The notes beneath the pieces were generated by a model. The model was not told where the DNA came from, did not search any database, and worked only from the letters and a program-made list of their open reading frames with translations. A stretch of DNA of 64,000 bases, taken from NCBI RefSeq assembly GCF_964340395.1, contig NC_135568.1, positions 19,832,210-19,896,209 of the forward strand, written 5' to 3'. The stretch comes from Glandiceps talaboti (taxonomy: Eukaryota > Hemichordata > Enteropneusta > Spengelidae). This document shows, piece by piece, positions 22,680 to 35,800 of this stretch; the stretch's first letter is position 1, and each line of letters starts with the position of its first letter. The translations under genes were made by a program, and so were the position numbers.

Positions 22680-22894
22680 ATTGGTTGTCTGTCAAATGTA
22701 ACACGTGTACTCCCTGTCAAGTGATTGACCAATTTGAAACAAACAACACCTAACTAGTCTTACAAACACAATAGTTTTCCCTGCCACCACCTTTAAAGTG
22801 CACCTGGAGGGGTAGAGGAAAATTTTGATCCTCTAGGTCTGATTGGTTCATGGTTCTCGACAGGAATCTAACATCTTTGGTTGGGTATATAAAT
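22680..22894 (+). promoter_or_regulatory. CCAAT/TATA promoter of the 22950 gene
   Basis: A TATA box TATATAAAT lies at 22886-22894. CCAAT-type motifs lie upstream: GATTGGTT near 22679, GACCAATTT near 22727 and GATTGGTT near 22840. Transcription would start near 22913 (TCAAAC), giving a 5' leader of about 36 nt before ATG 22950. The spacing is textbook for an RNA polymerase II core promoter. Confidence 0.6.
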
Positions 22895-22949
22895 GACGCG
22901 TGATACATTTTCAAACTGTCTTTGCGACTCCAGCAAACGATAAAGAAAG

Positions 22950-23594
22950 ATGGATACTGGTTCTCCGTGTGTTGTGCTGCTAACCCTGGTCTATGTCGTC
23001 ATAGTATATATCCGAAGCCTTGTACTGCTGAGAGTGGATGATGATAGAAAAATATTCCGATGTTTGGTATGGGTCCTGGATGCTGTATGCTGTCTACTTC
23101 GCTCACTGGTCGAAAAGAGGAAGTTGGAAGGAAAAATTGCAATGTGTATCACCGTATGGATGCTGTGTTTGGTTCAGATGTTTGTTCGCCGTACAATAGA
23201 GACTGTTCGAGAATGGAAGTCTATGGTTTGCGCATTGGTTCGTCAATTCATCATGGTATGGTCCCTGCGAGAACGTCGACGGATGGTATATGAGATAAGT
23301 CGGTTTGCAATGTTAGTTCTTTCTGCTGCATTTGGGCCCGTTGTATGGGAATGGGGGCAATTTCGGCGCGGTACCTTTTTTGGCGGGAGGGTGGCGGCCC
23401 GGGTTGACAGGTTAGGATTTAGACGGTTTTGTCAGGAGGAAAATTTGTCATTGGTTGTTCAAGTGGCACAGACTGTAATATTCCCCATTTTCGAAAACAT
23501 TAAGAAAGCAAAACACAAATACAAAATACATATCAAAATTTATCTACGAATAAAAAACACAAATCAAAATTTATCAACAAACAAATTTGAATAG
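22950..23594 (+). CDS. Unrecognised single-exon membrane-type protein, 214 residues
   Basis: The ATG lies 56 nt after a strong TATA box and the frame is uninterrupted to TAG 23592. Hydrophobic segments lie at about residues 8-27, 35-54, 62-79, 91-105, 115-133 and 168-185. They are separated by Arg/Lys-rich loops (RRTIETVREWK, SLRERRRM), suggesting a multi-spanning membrane protein or strongly amphipathic helices. The coding part has clearly higher GC than its surroundings until about residue 190. The last 25 or so residues (Lys/Asn/Ile-rich) come from AT-rich repeat-like DNA, so the original C-terminus may have been replaced. I do not recognise the family. Alternatives are a lineage-specific gene, a retrocopy or a captured viral-type gene; none can be shown. 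Confidence 0.5.
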   Translation: MDTGSPCVVLLTLVYVVIVYIRSLVLLRVDDDRKIFRCLVWVLDAVCCLLRSLVEKRKLEGKIAMCITVWMLCLVQMFVRRTIETVREWKSMVCALVRQFIMVWSLRERRRMVYEISRFAMLVLSAAFGPVVWEWGQFRRGTFFGGRVAARVDRLGFRRFCQEENLSLVVQVAQTVIFPIFENIKKAKHKYKIHIKIYLRIKNTNQNLSTNKFE

Positions 23595-23779
23595 ATAGTC
23601 ATGTACACAAAGTTGTTCTCGGGTACCCAGATTCTTCTAAATTCAGCCACCTCCGGTATACACATTTCTTTCACAACCTAAACAATTGTATTTTGCCATG
23701 TTCAAATGAAAAATCATTGATGTTTATATTAGATTATTTACCAAACACAAACTTGAAAACCATAATTGCGTATAACCAC

Positions 23780-24030
23780 CGAACACCACTTCTATTTAGG
23801 GTCCCATACTAAAATTACCCCAAAACTAGTTAACCAAATGTAAACTTGAAATAGATTGTTCCTCGAAATACAGACTGTGCCACTTCTATTTAGGGTTCCC
23901 GTATTAAAATTATCCCCAAACTAGTTAACCAAATGTAAACTTAAAATAGATTGTTTCTAGAAATACTGACTGTGCCACTTCTAATTAGGGTTAAAGTTTT
24001 CGCAAAATCTAGTTAGCTAGTATTTTTTTC
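23780..24030. repeat. 94-bp tandem repeat, about 2.5 copies
   Basis: CCACTTCTA(T/A)TTAGGG recurs at 23786, 23880 and 23975 with CTAGTTAACCAAATGTAAAC in each unit. Confidence 0.9.
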
Positions 24031-24419
24031 TAGAAATACAAAGTTGAATTGAAATATTTCTTTCATTAAAATGCTAATCATACAAAATTAAAACCCGTGT
24101 ATATTGCTCTGCAGCGCATATTTTTTCATTCATGTTACAAATTTAAAATTTGTTATTTCCGTAAAGACATTCTTCTTTGAAGATGATGAAAAAGATAAGT
24201 TTGTTTACAATATTACAATTATAGCTAATAACCGCATAACAACCAACAATGTGTTTTGTGATGGTAAGAACATTCATAAATTACAATACAAAATAATGTC
24301 ACCACTTCAGTTATACCCATGATATAGTGATCAAATATATGTGTCTCAAAACCAAATTAAGGCCTATGATCTCATCTTTTTGGTCAAAAATCTATCATTA
24401 GATTAAGATGTATTCTTGA

Positions 24420-25600
24420 TACCATGACCTCATCAGTGATATGCAAATTAGGGCTAAAAGACTAAAACTAAAAGTCTATATTTACTAAAAGTCTATAACA
24501 AGATGATCCAATCAGTGATATGCAAATTAGTGCCTAAAAATGTGTCTTTTTGGTTAACAGTCTATACTTTAAGATGCTTTCTTGATATGATCTCATCAGT
24601 GATATGCAAAGGCTAAAAAGACTAAAAGTATACATTTACAAAAGGTCCTTAACACGATGATCCAATCAGTGATATGCAAATTAGTGGCTAATAATGTGTC
24701 TTTTTGGTCAAAAATCTATCATTAGATTAAGATGTATTCTTGATGTGTTTATCTCATCACTGATATGCAAATTAGGGCTAAAAAGACTAAAACTAAAAGT
24801 CTATATTTACAAAATGTCTATAACAAGATGATCCAACCAGTAATATGCAAATTAGTGCCTAACAATGTGACTAAAAGTCTATATTTACCAAAAGTCTATA
24901 ACAAGATGATCCAATCAGTAATATGCAAATTAGTGCCTAATGATGTGTCGTTTTGGTCAAAAATCTATCATTAGATTAAGATGTATTGTTGATGTGTTTA
25001 TCTCATCACTGATATGCAAATTAGGGCTAAAAAGACTAAAACTAAAAGTCTATATTTACAAAATGTCTATAACAAGATGATCCAATCAGTAATATGCAAA
25101 TTAGTGCCTAATAATGTGTCTTTTTAGTCAAAAGTCGATCATTAGATTAAGATGTATTCTTGATGTGTTTATCTCATCAGTGATATGCAAATTAGGGCTA
25201 AAAGACTAAAACTAAAAGTCTATATTTACCAAAAGTCTATAACAAGATGATCCAATCAGTAATAAGCAAATTAGTGCCTAATAATGTGTCTTTTTGGTCA
25301 AAAATCTATCATTAGATTAAGATGTATTCTTGATGTGTTTATCTCATCAGTGATATGCAAATTAGGGCTAAAAAGACTGAAACTAAAAGTCTATATTTAC
25401 AAAAAGTCTATAACAAGATGATCCAATCAGTAATATGCAAATTAGTGCCTAACAATGTGACTAAAAGTCTATATTTACTAAAAGTGTATAACAAGATGAT
25501 CCAATCAGTAATATGCAAATTAGTGCCTAATAATGTGTCTTTTTGGTCAAAAATCTATCATTAGATTAAGATGTATTCTTGATGTGTTTATCTCATCACT
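24420..25600 (+). repeat. About 170-bp tandem array rich in ATGCAAAT octamers
   Basis: GATATGCAAATTAGGGCTAA recurs at 24438, 24762, 25011, 25182 and 25352, alternating with AATATGCAAATTAGTGCCTA. Each unit therefore carries two ATGCAAAT octamers in the same orientation plus TTTTTGGTCAAAAATC. Units are about 170 bp with partial extra subunits. Short frames over it (24765-24974, 25355-25564) are repeat translations. Confidence 0.92.
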
Positions 25601-25619
25601 AGCTTGAGCAATTACAAAT

Positions 25620-26835
25620 TACTCCCATGGACTATACGGGGAAGGTCTGCTGTAAAGTCTGTATGTCATAAGGTACATGTATGATATAAGGTATATACTT
25701 TTCTAGGTGAGAAGATTTTGGATAACCCTGCCCATCTAGACTGGTTGATTTTATTTTAATTGTAGCTCAAAATATTGATATATTTTTCAAAATAATTCTT
25801 ACAATTGCTAAAAGTAACATTTCATTTCTCAAAAAAATAATTATTTTTGATCAGTTTTTAGGTATTACATCATATGAACTACCATCTGCATGTATTATAG
25901 ACCTGTATAGTATGTATTTTGAGTGATACAGTTGGTATAAGAAAGAGTCAGACCATTTTTAGGGTGTGTAGTATGACAACAGTTTGGTTTTTGGGGGTTT
26001 CAACATAGCCTCCCCATGTCATTTCACAAAGAGTTGCCCACCTCATCCCAGGATACATGGTCATGTGAACAGAATTAATGAAAGTGGTTTATTTTGCCAA
26101 TACTAGTTCAAAGAAGCACACTTTAGATAAATTTTCTTTGCTGGCCCTACTATTAAATTCTATCTTAATAACAATAATGATAATAATAATAACTTTAGGG
26201 TAATAATAATAACATATAATAAATAATCACTAATAAGTAATAAGTACTAACATATAATAAATACTAACATATAATAAATACTAATATATGATAAATACTA
26301 ATATATAGTAAATAAGCACATAATTAGGCACCAATGACTATTAATGTCTAATTCTCCTTTCATAGTTAATTGCACTTAAAGTTGAAATAGTATTGGCATT
26401 ATGGATTACTCTCATTATACATGTTCATATGACATCATTAAATGACAACTCTGTGTGAAATGATACGAGGAGGCTTTGCTGAGATCATCAAGTCCTTACT
26501 GTTGTCATACTACACACCCAAAAATGGAGACACTTTCTAATACCAACTTTATAGCAAAAAATAGATATTTTACAGATCTATGATAGATACAGACGGCAGT
26601 TTGTACGATGAAATAGCTAAAAACTGACCAAATTAATTGTCTTTTGGAAAATGAAATCTCACTTTTAAGAATTGTAATAATGTTTTGAAAATTATAGATT
26701 TATTCTAAGCTGCAACTGAAGCAAAATCTATCAGTCCAGCTGAGCAGGGTTTTCCAAAGTTTTCCAGCCCAGAAAAGTATACAAAAAACACTGCTTTCCA
26801 GCAGACCTTTCCCACCTATGGGAGTTGTGCACCCC
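25620..26835. repeat. Large diverged inverted repeat (arms about 400 bp)
   Basis: The left arm 25620-26035 matches the reverse complement of 26443-26835. Shared blocks include GGGTGTGTAGTATGACAACA, TCATTTCACA, CAGTTTTTAG and AAGGTCTGCTG, in the same order throughout. Divergence is roughly a quarter of positions. The spacer (26036-26442) is AT-rich with TAATAATAA and AACATATAATAAAT repeats. It may be a foldback transposon or an old inverted duplication; clear termini were not found. Confidence 0.85.
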
Positions 26836-27363
26836 CCCCCCCCCTCCCATATTACTTCTGCAAAAAAAAAATTTAATTCTCTGAGATAGGACAAAAATAC
26901 ACATTTTGATAACACATACAAATTCTACCCACTTTATGCAACTTTAGTCATTATTATTTTATTATTTCATAATCAATTTAATAGTATAAAAATGTTTTTG
27001 CTTGACTTATTCTCATTGGCTTTTCTAACCATTGGGGTCGATTTTTCAGGGAGAAACAGTAGAACAATAAAAAATCAATTAATTATACTGTATTTGCAAA
27101 TTTATACACACAGTTCTTTCATTATAGTGGTTTCCCAAACCTGGGCAAGTGTACCTTAGTCAAGATTTGATTTCTGCCTTTCACCCCATTTCATAAAAAA
27201 ATATTGTCTACAAATTATAACCTTGAAAATTTAATATCATCCATATGGGAGCACTTTGGTAAATGTTATCTATATTGAATGTATTTCTTCATTATTTTAT
27301 TAAATAAAACACAATATATTAACCAAACTGTATTAATACAATTTCCATGCAAGTTTATTTTCA
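26836..27363. other. Intergenic, no gene seen
   Basis: AT-rich, with a C-run (26830-26845) at the edge of the inverted repeat and an A-run near 26862. No exon recognised. Confidence 0.5.
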
Positions 27364-27771
27364 GGAAGCCAGGCTCGACAAAGATGGACAAATGATGGAA
27401 AATGTGAGTCAAAAACTTTCTTTTTAATATTTAATATATGTATACATTGAAAGTTAGATTTAGAAACTTTATTTCTATTTGACTGTCATGTCTGCAATAT
27501 AAAATAAATTTAGAAAATACTATAATTGCATTGTGAGTGAATACTTCAATTCTTATACTATTTCTTAAATTTCTTTCTTTTAGCCTGTGGTGATAAGAAG
27601 ACCCAAGACTGATCGATGTATTTGATTATTACGTGTATGTGTATTTTGCATTTATGTATATCTATTAAAATTTAATTTATATATTGAAATGTATTTTTAA
27701 GTCATTTTATTATTAGAACTTTTGGAGCAGTTTAGAAGAACAGAAAAACAGTTTCAGACATCAGCACCAAG
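27364..27771 (+). other. Possible short exons, weak
   Basis: Three short stretches have splice-like borders: about 27364-27402 (TTTTCAG before, AAT|GTGAGT after), one starting near 27585 (CTTTCTTTTAG before, CCTGTGGTG in) and about 27716-27771 (TTATTAG before, CCAA|GTAAGT after). The last could encode LLEQFRRTEKQFQTSAP. The frames of the three do not join without a stop, so this is only a hint of a gene. Confidence 0.2.
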
Positions 27772-28758
27772 TAAGTTTTTTGAGTTTTTTTTAGTATGTA
27801 TGGCTGCATGAGTGATTGCTCTTTTAAGAATCCCAACTCACCCCTTCCAACATACGTACATCAAATACACTAACATTTTTGCGTCTACAGTACCAAACGT
27901 CATATCTGCGCCATCATCTACCTCGCGTTTCAGTCCGCTGTCTTCGCTACACGTGATCATATATTACATATTGACATACACAAACAGCACCCCTCGATTT
28001 TTTGTTATCCCTTTCCGTACGTCTGGTTTCTTGTGGATTTTGGTTTTCTCTGACTAGGTGGGTCTCTATGGTTGATTACTTTGTTGTTTGGTTGGTTGGC
28101 AATGGTTCGTTGGTTAGTCCTTTGTAGGTTTTACATATTTTTCACTTGCTGTCTATGGCCTTAATCTCTCATACCAACACACATAAACCTCACAAACCTC
28201 CGCCGTGTTGCCGCCATCTCTATTACTGCCGTGTCGCCGTCTTTATTTGCCATCATCGTTGCGCGTCATATTCAACAGTTACATTACAACAATACAATAA
28301 AGTCCCCCATTCATTTTAACTTTTTGTATGTTTGTATGGTTTAGAGTTATAATGGCACATTCCATTATAACTCTTCATAATCCGCATGTGCATGTATGTT
28401 AACCCTCTCCCCCCCCCAAAAAAAAAGTATGTGTCCTTGTATGGTGATTCAAATTGGCAACAAAGAATTGCTTGGCAGCGATGACACCCCTAGCATTGAC
28501 TAGATAATATGGATTTTAGAGTAATCAATTTTCAATGCGGCCTAAATTCAACTGCATACAGAGCTCAGTAGAGCTATCAAACGTTTAATCCTCTTTTTAT
28601 CAGGGGGGTGGGTTGGTCAATTTCACTACAAACATTCAAATTAAACTCTCAAATCCAGGGGACCATATAGCCAGAATTACCATACGAGTATGACTACATT
28701 CTCAGTCTAAATTGTTGGCATAATGCTATAAATGCTACTAATGACTGAGTGAATTTAA
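27772..28758. other. No gene seen; contains a perfect hairpin
   Basis: The frame 27812-28057 has no recognisable motif. Near 28395-28427 is a C-run/A-run. A perfect inverted repeat at 28343-28374 is listed separately. Confidence 0.45.
28343..28374. repeat. Perfect 13-bp inverted repeat, 6-nt loop
   Basis: AGAGTTATAATGG and CCATTATAACTCT are exact reverse complements separated by CACATT. It is not followed by a T-run and is not called a terminator. Confidence 0.9.
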
Positions 28759-28917
28759 GTACTGTCGTCTTTAGTGTATCCATGGCTGTGTATTTAAGGT
28801 ACTGTCGTCTTTAGTGTATCCATGGCTGTGTATTTAAGGTACTGTCGTCTTTAGTGTATCCATGGCTGTGTATTTAAGGTACTGTCGTCTTTAGTGTATC
28901 CATGGCTGTGTATTTCA
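28759..28917. repeat. 40-bp tandem repeat, 4 copies
   Basis: GTACTGTCGTCTTTAGTGTA followed by TCCATGGCTGTGTATTTAAG is repeated four times, virtually identical, indicating recent expansion. Confidence 0.97.
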
Positions 28918-29544
28918 AGCCAATAATCTATTACATGGTACGTCTACAGAATATCAAGTATACATCATCACTTACACCTAACAGCTGTGAATGGTAAGCG
29001 TCATCTAGAAGTGCTTTACTTATCTTTGCTGTTCATCTACAATGGATCTGTGATGTCACGAACACAGACGAAAAATGATGTAGCCTCAAATATTCATCTG
29101 AAAGTTGTTCATCAACTGACAAATTTTCATCGTCTTCATCTAAGACAGTCTTCAATATTTCAACTTACTAGCTAAGTCAGATTCAGATTTCTTAATGACA
29201 AATATGGCCAATATTTTCTCATCCGTTTACAAAGGTGACAAAACAAAACAATGTCAAAGTCTCAAAGCTCATTATAAATAAAATGGGTATTAAGTCATTA
29301 ATTTAGGTTTCTATGTATTAAGCTACCAGACTGAGCTTGTGCACAAAATGTGAAGTTTGACATTTGTGCCAGGCTTGGTTGAAATTGGTCTATGCATCTC
29401 TGCTGTATACTATGCACTATGATTAATGTTTGACTATTTGACCTTGAAGATACAGGTTGAGGTCAAAGGTCGAGGTCTCAGAAAGACCATTATCAATAAT
29501 ATGGATATGGATAATATAACACTCAAACTGGGTCACTATTACAC
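28918..29544. other. Flank of the satellite, no gene seen
   Basis: Contains AGGTCAAAGGTC (about 29459-29471), a direct repeat of two AGGTCA-type half-sites with 1-bp spacing. The frame at 28987-29175 is not protein-like. The satellite begins abruptly at about 29545. Confidence 0.5.
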
Positions 29545-29869
29545 TTCAATACTAGCACCCGGTATTAAATAGCACTATTGCAAGAAATGTGGGAATTTAA
29601 TACTAGCACCCGGTATTAAATAGCCCAATTGCAAGAAATGAGGGAATTGAATACTAGCATCCATTATTAAATAGCCCTATTGCAAGAAATGTGGGAATTG
29701 AATACTAGCACCCGGTATTAAATAGCCCTATTGCAAGAAATGTGGGAATTGAATACTAGCACCCAGTATTAAATAGCCCTATTGCAAGAAATGTGGGAAT
29801 TGAATACTAGCACCCAGTATTAAATAGCCCTATTGCAAGAAATGTGGGAATTGAATACTAGCATCCATT

Positions 29870-32800
29870 ATTAAATAGCCCTATTGCAAGAAATGTGGGA
29901 ATTGAATACTAGCACCCGGTATTAAATAGCACTATTGCAAGAAATGTGGGAATTGAATACTAGCATCCATTATTAAATAGCACTATTGCAAGAAATGTGG
30001 GAATTGAATACTAGCACCTGGTATTAAATAGCCCTATTGCAAGAAATGTGGGAATTGAATACTAGCACCTGGTATTAAATAGCCCTATTGCAAGAAATGT
30101 GGGAATTGAATACTAGCACTTGGTATTAAATAGGGCTATTGCAAGAAATGTGGGAATTGAATACTAGCACCCGGTATTAAATAGCCCTATTGCAAGAAAT
30201 GTGGGAATTGAATACTAGCATCCATTATTAAATAGCACTATTGCAAGAAATGTGGGAATTGAATAGTAGCACCCGGTATTAAATAGCACTATTGCAAGAA
30301 ATGTGGGAATTGAATACTAGCATCCATTATTAAATAGCCCTATTGCAAGAAATGTGGGAATTGAATACTAGCATCCATTATTAAATAGCCCTATTGCAAG
30401 AAATGTGGGAATTGAATACTAGCATCCATTATTAAATAGCCCTATTGCAAGAAATGTGGGAATTGAATACTAGCACCCGGTATTAAATAGCACTATTGCA
30501 AGAAATGTGGGAATTGAATACTAGCATCCATTATTAAATAGCCCTATTGCAAGAAATGTGGGAATTGAATACTAGCATCCATTATTAAATAGCACTATTG
30601 CAAGAAATGTGGGAATTGAATACTAGCACCCGGTATTAAGTAGCACTATTGCAAGACATGTGGGAATTGAATACTAGCACCCAGTATTAAATAGCACTAT
30701 TGCAAGAAATGTGGGAATTGAATATTAGCATCCCTTATTAAATAGCACTATTGCAAGAAATGTGGGAATTGAATAGTAGCACCCGGTATTAAATAGCACT
30801 ATTGCAAGAAATGTGGGAATTGAATACTAGCATCCATTATTAAATAGCCCTATTGCAAGAAATGTGGGAATTGAATACTAGCACCCGGTATTAAATAGCA
30901 CTATTGCAAGAAATGTGGGAATTGAATACTAGCATCCATTATTAAATAGCCCTATTGCAAGAAATGTGGGAATTGAATACAAGCACCCGGTATTAAATAG
31001 CACTATTGCAAGAAATGTGGGAATTGAATACAGGCACCCGGTATTAAATAGCACTATTGCAAGAAATGTGGGAATTGAATACAAGCACCCGGTATTAAAT
31101 AGCCCTATTGCAAGAAATGTGGGAATTGAATACTAGCACCCGGTATTAAATAGCCCTATTGCAAGAAATGTGGGAATTGAATACTAGCACGCGGTATTAA
31201 ATAGCCCTATTGCAAGAAATGTGGGAATTGAATACAAGCACCCGGTATTAAATAGCCCTATTGCAAGAAATGTGGGAATTGGATACTAGCACCCGGTATT
31301 AAATAGCCCTATTGCAAGAAATGTGGGAATTGGATACAAGCACCCGGTATTAAATAGCACTATTGCAAGAAATGTGGGAATTGAATACAAGCATCCATTA
31401 TTAAATAGCCCTATTGCAAGAAATGTGGGAATTGAATACAAGCACCTGGTATTAAATAGCACTATTGCAAGAAATGTGGGAATTGAATACTAGCATCCAT
31501 TATTAAATAGCCCTATTGCAAGAAATGTGGGAATTGAATACTAGCACCCGGTATTAAATAGCCCTAGTGCAAGAAATGTGGGAATTGAATACTAGCATCC
31601 ATTATTAAATAGCCCTATTGCAAGAAATGTGGGAATTGAATACTAGCATCCATTATTAAATAGTCCTATTGCAAGAAATGTGGGAATTGAATACAAGCAC
31701 CCGGTATTAAATAGCACTATTGCAAGAAATGTGGGAATTGAATACTAGCATCCATTATTAAATAGCCCTATTGCAAGAAATGTGGGAATTGAATACTAGC
31801 ACCCGGTATTAAATAGCACTATTGCAAGAAATGTGGGAATTGAATACTAGCATCCATTATTAAATAGCCCTATTGCAAGAAATGTGGGAATTGAATACAA
31901 GCACCCGGTATTAAATAGCCCTATTGCAAGAAATGTGGGAATTGAATACTAGCATCCATTATTAAATAGCACTATTGCAAGAAATGTGGGAATTGAATAC
32001 TAGCATCCATTATTAAATAGCCCTATTGCAAGAACTGTGGGAATTGAATACTAGCACCCGGTATTAAATAGCACTATTGCAAGAAATGTGGGAATTGAAT
32101 ACTAGCACCCAGTATGAAATAGCACTATTGCAAGAAATGTGGGAATTGAATACTAGCATCCATTATTAAATAGTCCTATTGCAAGAAATGTGGGAATTGA
32201 ATACTAGCACCCGGTATTAAATAGCCCTATTGCAAGAAATGTGGGAATTGAATACTAGCACCCAGTATGAAATAGCACTATTGCAAGAAATGTGGGAATT
32301 GAATACTAGCATCTATTATTAAATAGTCCTATTGCAAGAAATGTGGGAATTGAATACTAGCACCCGGTATTAAATAGCACTATTGCAAGAAATGAGGGAA
32401 TTGAATACAAGCACCCGGTATTAAATAGCCCTAGTGCAAGAAATGTGGGAATTGAATACTAGCATCCATTATTAAATAGCCCTATTGCAAGAAATGTGGG
32501 AATTGAATACTAGCATCCATTATTAAATAGTCCTATTGCAAGAAATGTGGGAATTGAATACAAGCACCCGGTATTAAATAGCACTATTGCAAGAAATGTG
32601 GGAATTGAATACTAGCATCCATTATTAAATAGCCCTATTGCAAGAAATGTGGGAATTGAATACTAGCACCCGGTATTAAATAGCACTATTGCAAGAAATG
32701 TGGGAATTGAATACTAGCATCCATTATTAAATAGCCCTATTGCAAGAAATGTGGGAATTGAATACAAGCACCCGGTATTAAATAGCACTATTGCAAGAAA

Positions 32801-35800
32801 TGTGGGAATTGAATACAAGCACCTGGTATTAAATAGCCCTATTGCAAGAAATGTGGGAATTGAATACTAGCATCCATTATTAAATAGCACTATTGCAAGA
32901 AATGTGGGAATTGAATACTAGCATCCATTATTAAATAGCCCTATTGCAAGAACTGTGGGAATTGAATACTAGCACCCGGTATTAAATAGCACTATTGCAA
33001 GAAATGTGGGAATTGAATACTAGCACCCAGTATGAAATAGCACTATTGCAAGAAATGTGGGAATTGAATACTAGCATCCATTATTAAATAGTCCTATTGC
33101 AAGAAATGTGGGAATTGAATACTAGCACCCGGTATTAAATAGCCCTATTGCAAGAAATGTGGGAATTGAATACTAGCACCCAGTATGAAATAGCACTATT
33201 GCAAGAAATGTGGGAATTGAATACTAGCATCTATTATTAAATAGTCCTATTGCAAGAAATGTGGGAATTGAATACTAGCACCCGGTATTAAATAGCACTA
33301 TTGCAAGAAATGAGGGAATTGAATACAAGCACCCGGTATTAAATAGCACTATTGCAAGAAATGTGGGAATTGAATACAAGCATCCATTATTAAATAGCAC
33401 TATTGCAAGAAATGTGGGAATTAAATACAAGCACCTGGTATTAAATAGCACTATTGCAAGAAATGTGGGAATTGAATACTAGCATCCATTATTAAATAGC
33501 CCTATTGCAAGAAATGTGGGAATTGAATACAAGCACCTGGTATTAAATAGCACTATTGCAAGAAATGTGGGAATTGAATACTAGCATCCATTATTAAATA
33601 GCCCTATTGCAAGAAATGTGGGAATTGAATACTAGCACCCGGTATTAAATAGCCCTATTGCAAGAAATGTGGGAATTGAATACTAGCACCCGGTATTAAA
33701 TAGCACTATTGCAAGAAATGTGGGAATTGAATACTAGCATCCATTATTAAATAGCACTATTGCAAGAAATGTGGGAATTGAATACTAGCACCTGGTATTA
33801 AATAGCCCTATTGCAAGAAATGTGGGAATTGAATACTAGCACCTGGTATTAAATAGCCCTATTGCAAGAAATGTGGGAATTGAATACTAGCACTTGGTAT
33901 TAAATAGGGCTATTGCAAGAAATGTGGGAATTGAATACTAGCACCCGGTATTAAATAGCCCTATTGCAAGAAATGTGGGAATTGAATACTAGCATCCATT
34001 ATTAAATAGCACTATTGCAAGAAATGTGGGAATTGAATAGTAGCACCCGGTATTAAATAGCACTATTGCAAGAAATGTGGGAATTGAATACTAGCATCCA
34101 TTATTAAATAGCCCTATTGCAAGAAATGTGGGAATTGAATACTAGCATCCATTATTAAATAGCCCTATTGCAAGAAATGTGGGAATTGAATACTAGCATC
34201 CATTATTAAATAGCCCTATTGCAAGAAATGTGGGAATTGAATACTAGCACCCGGTATTAAATAGCACTATTGCAAGAAATGTGGGAATTGAATACTAGCA
34301 TCCATTATTAAATAGCCCTATTGCAAGAAATGTGGGAATTGAATACTAGCATCCATTATTAAATAGCACTATTGCAAGAAATGTGGGAATTGAATACTAG
34401 CACCCGGTATTAAGTAGCACTATTGCAAGACATGTGGGAATTGAATACTAGCACCCAGTATTAAATAGCACTATTGCAAGAAATGTGGGAATTGAATATT
34501 AGCATCCCTTATTAAATAGCACTATTGCAAGAAATGTGGGAATTGAATAGTAGCACCCGGTATTAAATAGCACTATTGCAAGAAATGTGGGAATTGAATA
34601 CTAGCATCCATTATTAAATAGCCCTATTGCAAGAAATGTGGGAATTGAATACTAGCACCCGGTATTAAATAGCACTATTGCAAGAAATGTGGGAATTGAA
34701 TACTAGCATCCATTATTAAATAGCCCTATTGCAAGAAATGTGGGAATTGAATACAAGCACCCGGTATTAAATAGCACTATTGCAAGAAATGTGGGAATTG
34801 AATACAGGCACCCGGTATTAAATAGCACTATTGCAAGAAATGTGGGAATTGAATACAAGCACCCGGTATTAAATAGCCCTATTGCAAGAAATGTGGGAAT
34901 TGAATACTAGCACCCGGTATTAAATAGCCCTATTGCAAGAAATGTGGGAATTGAATACTAGCACGCGGTATTAAATAGCCCTATTGCAAGAAATGTGGGA
35001 ATTGAATACAAGCACCCGGTATTAAATAGCCCTATTGCAAGAAATGTGGGAATTGGATACTAGCACCCGGTATTAAATAGCCCTATTGCAAGAAATGTGG
35101 GAATTGGATACAAGCACCCGGTATTAAATAGCACTATTGCAAGAAATGTGGGAATTGAATACAAGCATCCATTATTAAATAGCCCTATTGCAAGAAATGT
35201 GGGAATTGAATACAAGCACCTGGTATTAAATAGCACTATTGCAAGAAATGTGGGAATTGAATACTAGCATCCATTATTAAATAGCCCTATTGCAAGAAAT
35301 GTGGGAATTGAATACTAGCACCCGGTATTAAATAGCCCTAGTGCAAGAAATGTGGGAATTGAATACTAGCATCCATTATTAAATAGCCCTATTGCAAGAA
35401 ATGTGGGAATTGAATACTAGCATCCATTATTAAATAGTCCTATTGCAAGAAATGTGGGAATTGAATACAAGCACCCGGTATTAAATAGCACTATTGCAAG
35501 AAATGTGGGAATTGAATACTAGCATCCATTATTAAATAGCCCTATTGCAAGAAATGTGGGAATTGAATACTAGCACCCGGTATTAAATAGCACTATTGCA
35601 AGAAATGTGGGAATTGAATACTAGCATCCATTATTAAATAGCCCTATTGCAAGAAATGTGGGAATTGAATACAAGCACCCGGTATTAAATAGCCCTATTG
35701 CAAGAAATGTGGGAATTGAATACTAGCATCCATTATTAAATAGCACTATTGCAAGAAATGTGGGAATTGAATACTAGCATCCATTATTAAATAGCCCTAT

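Noticed and set aside
28343-28374. Rho-independent terminator
   Set aside because: The genome is eukaryotic, the stem is AT-rich and no T-run follows.
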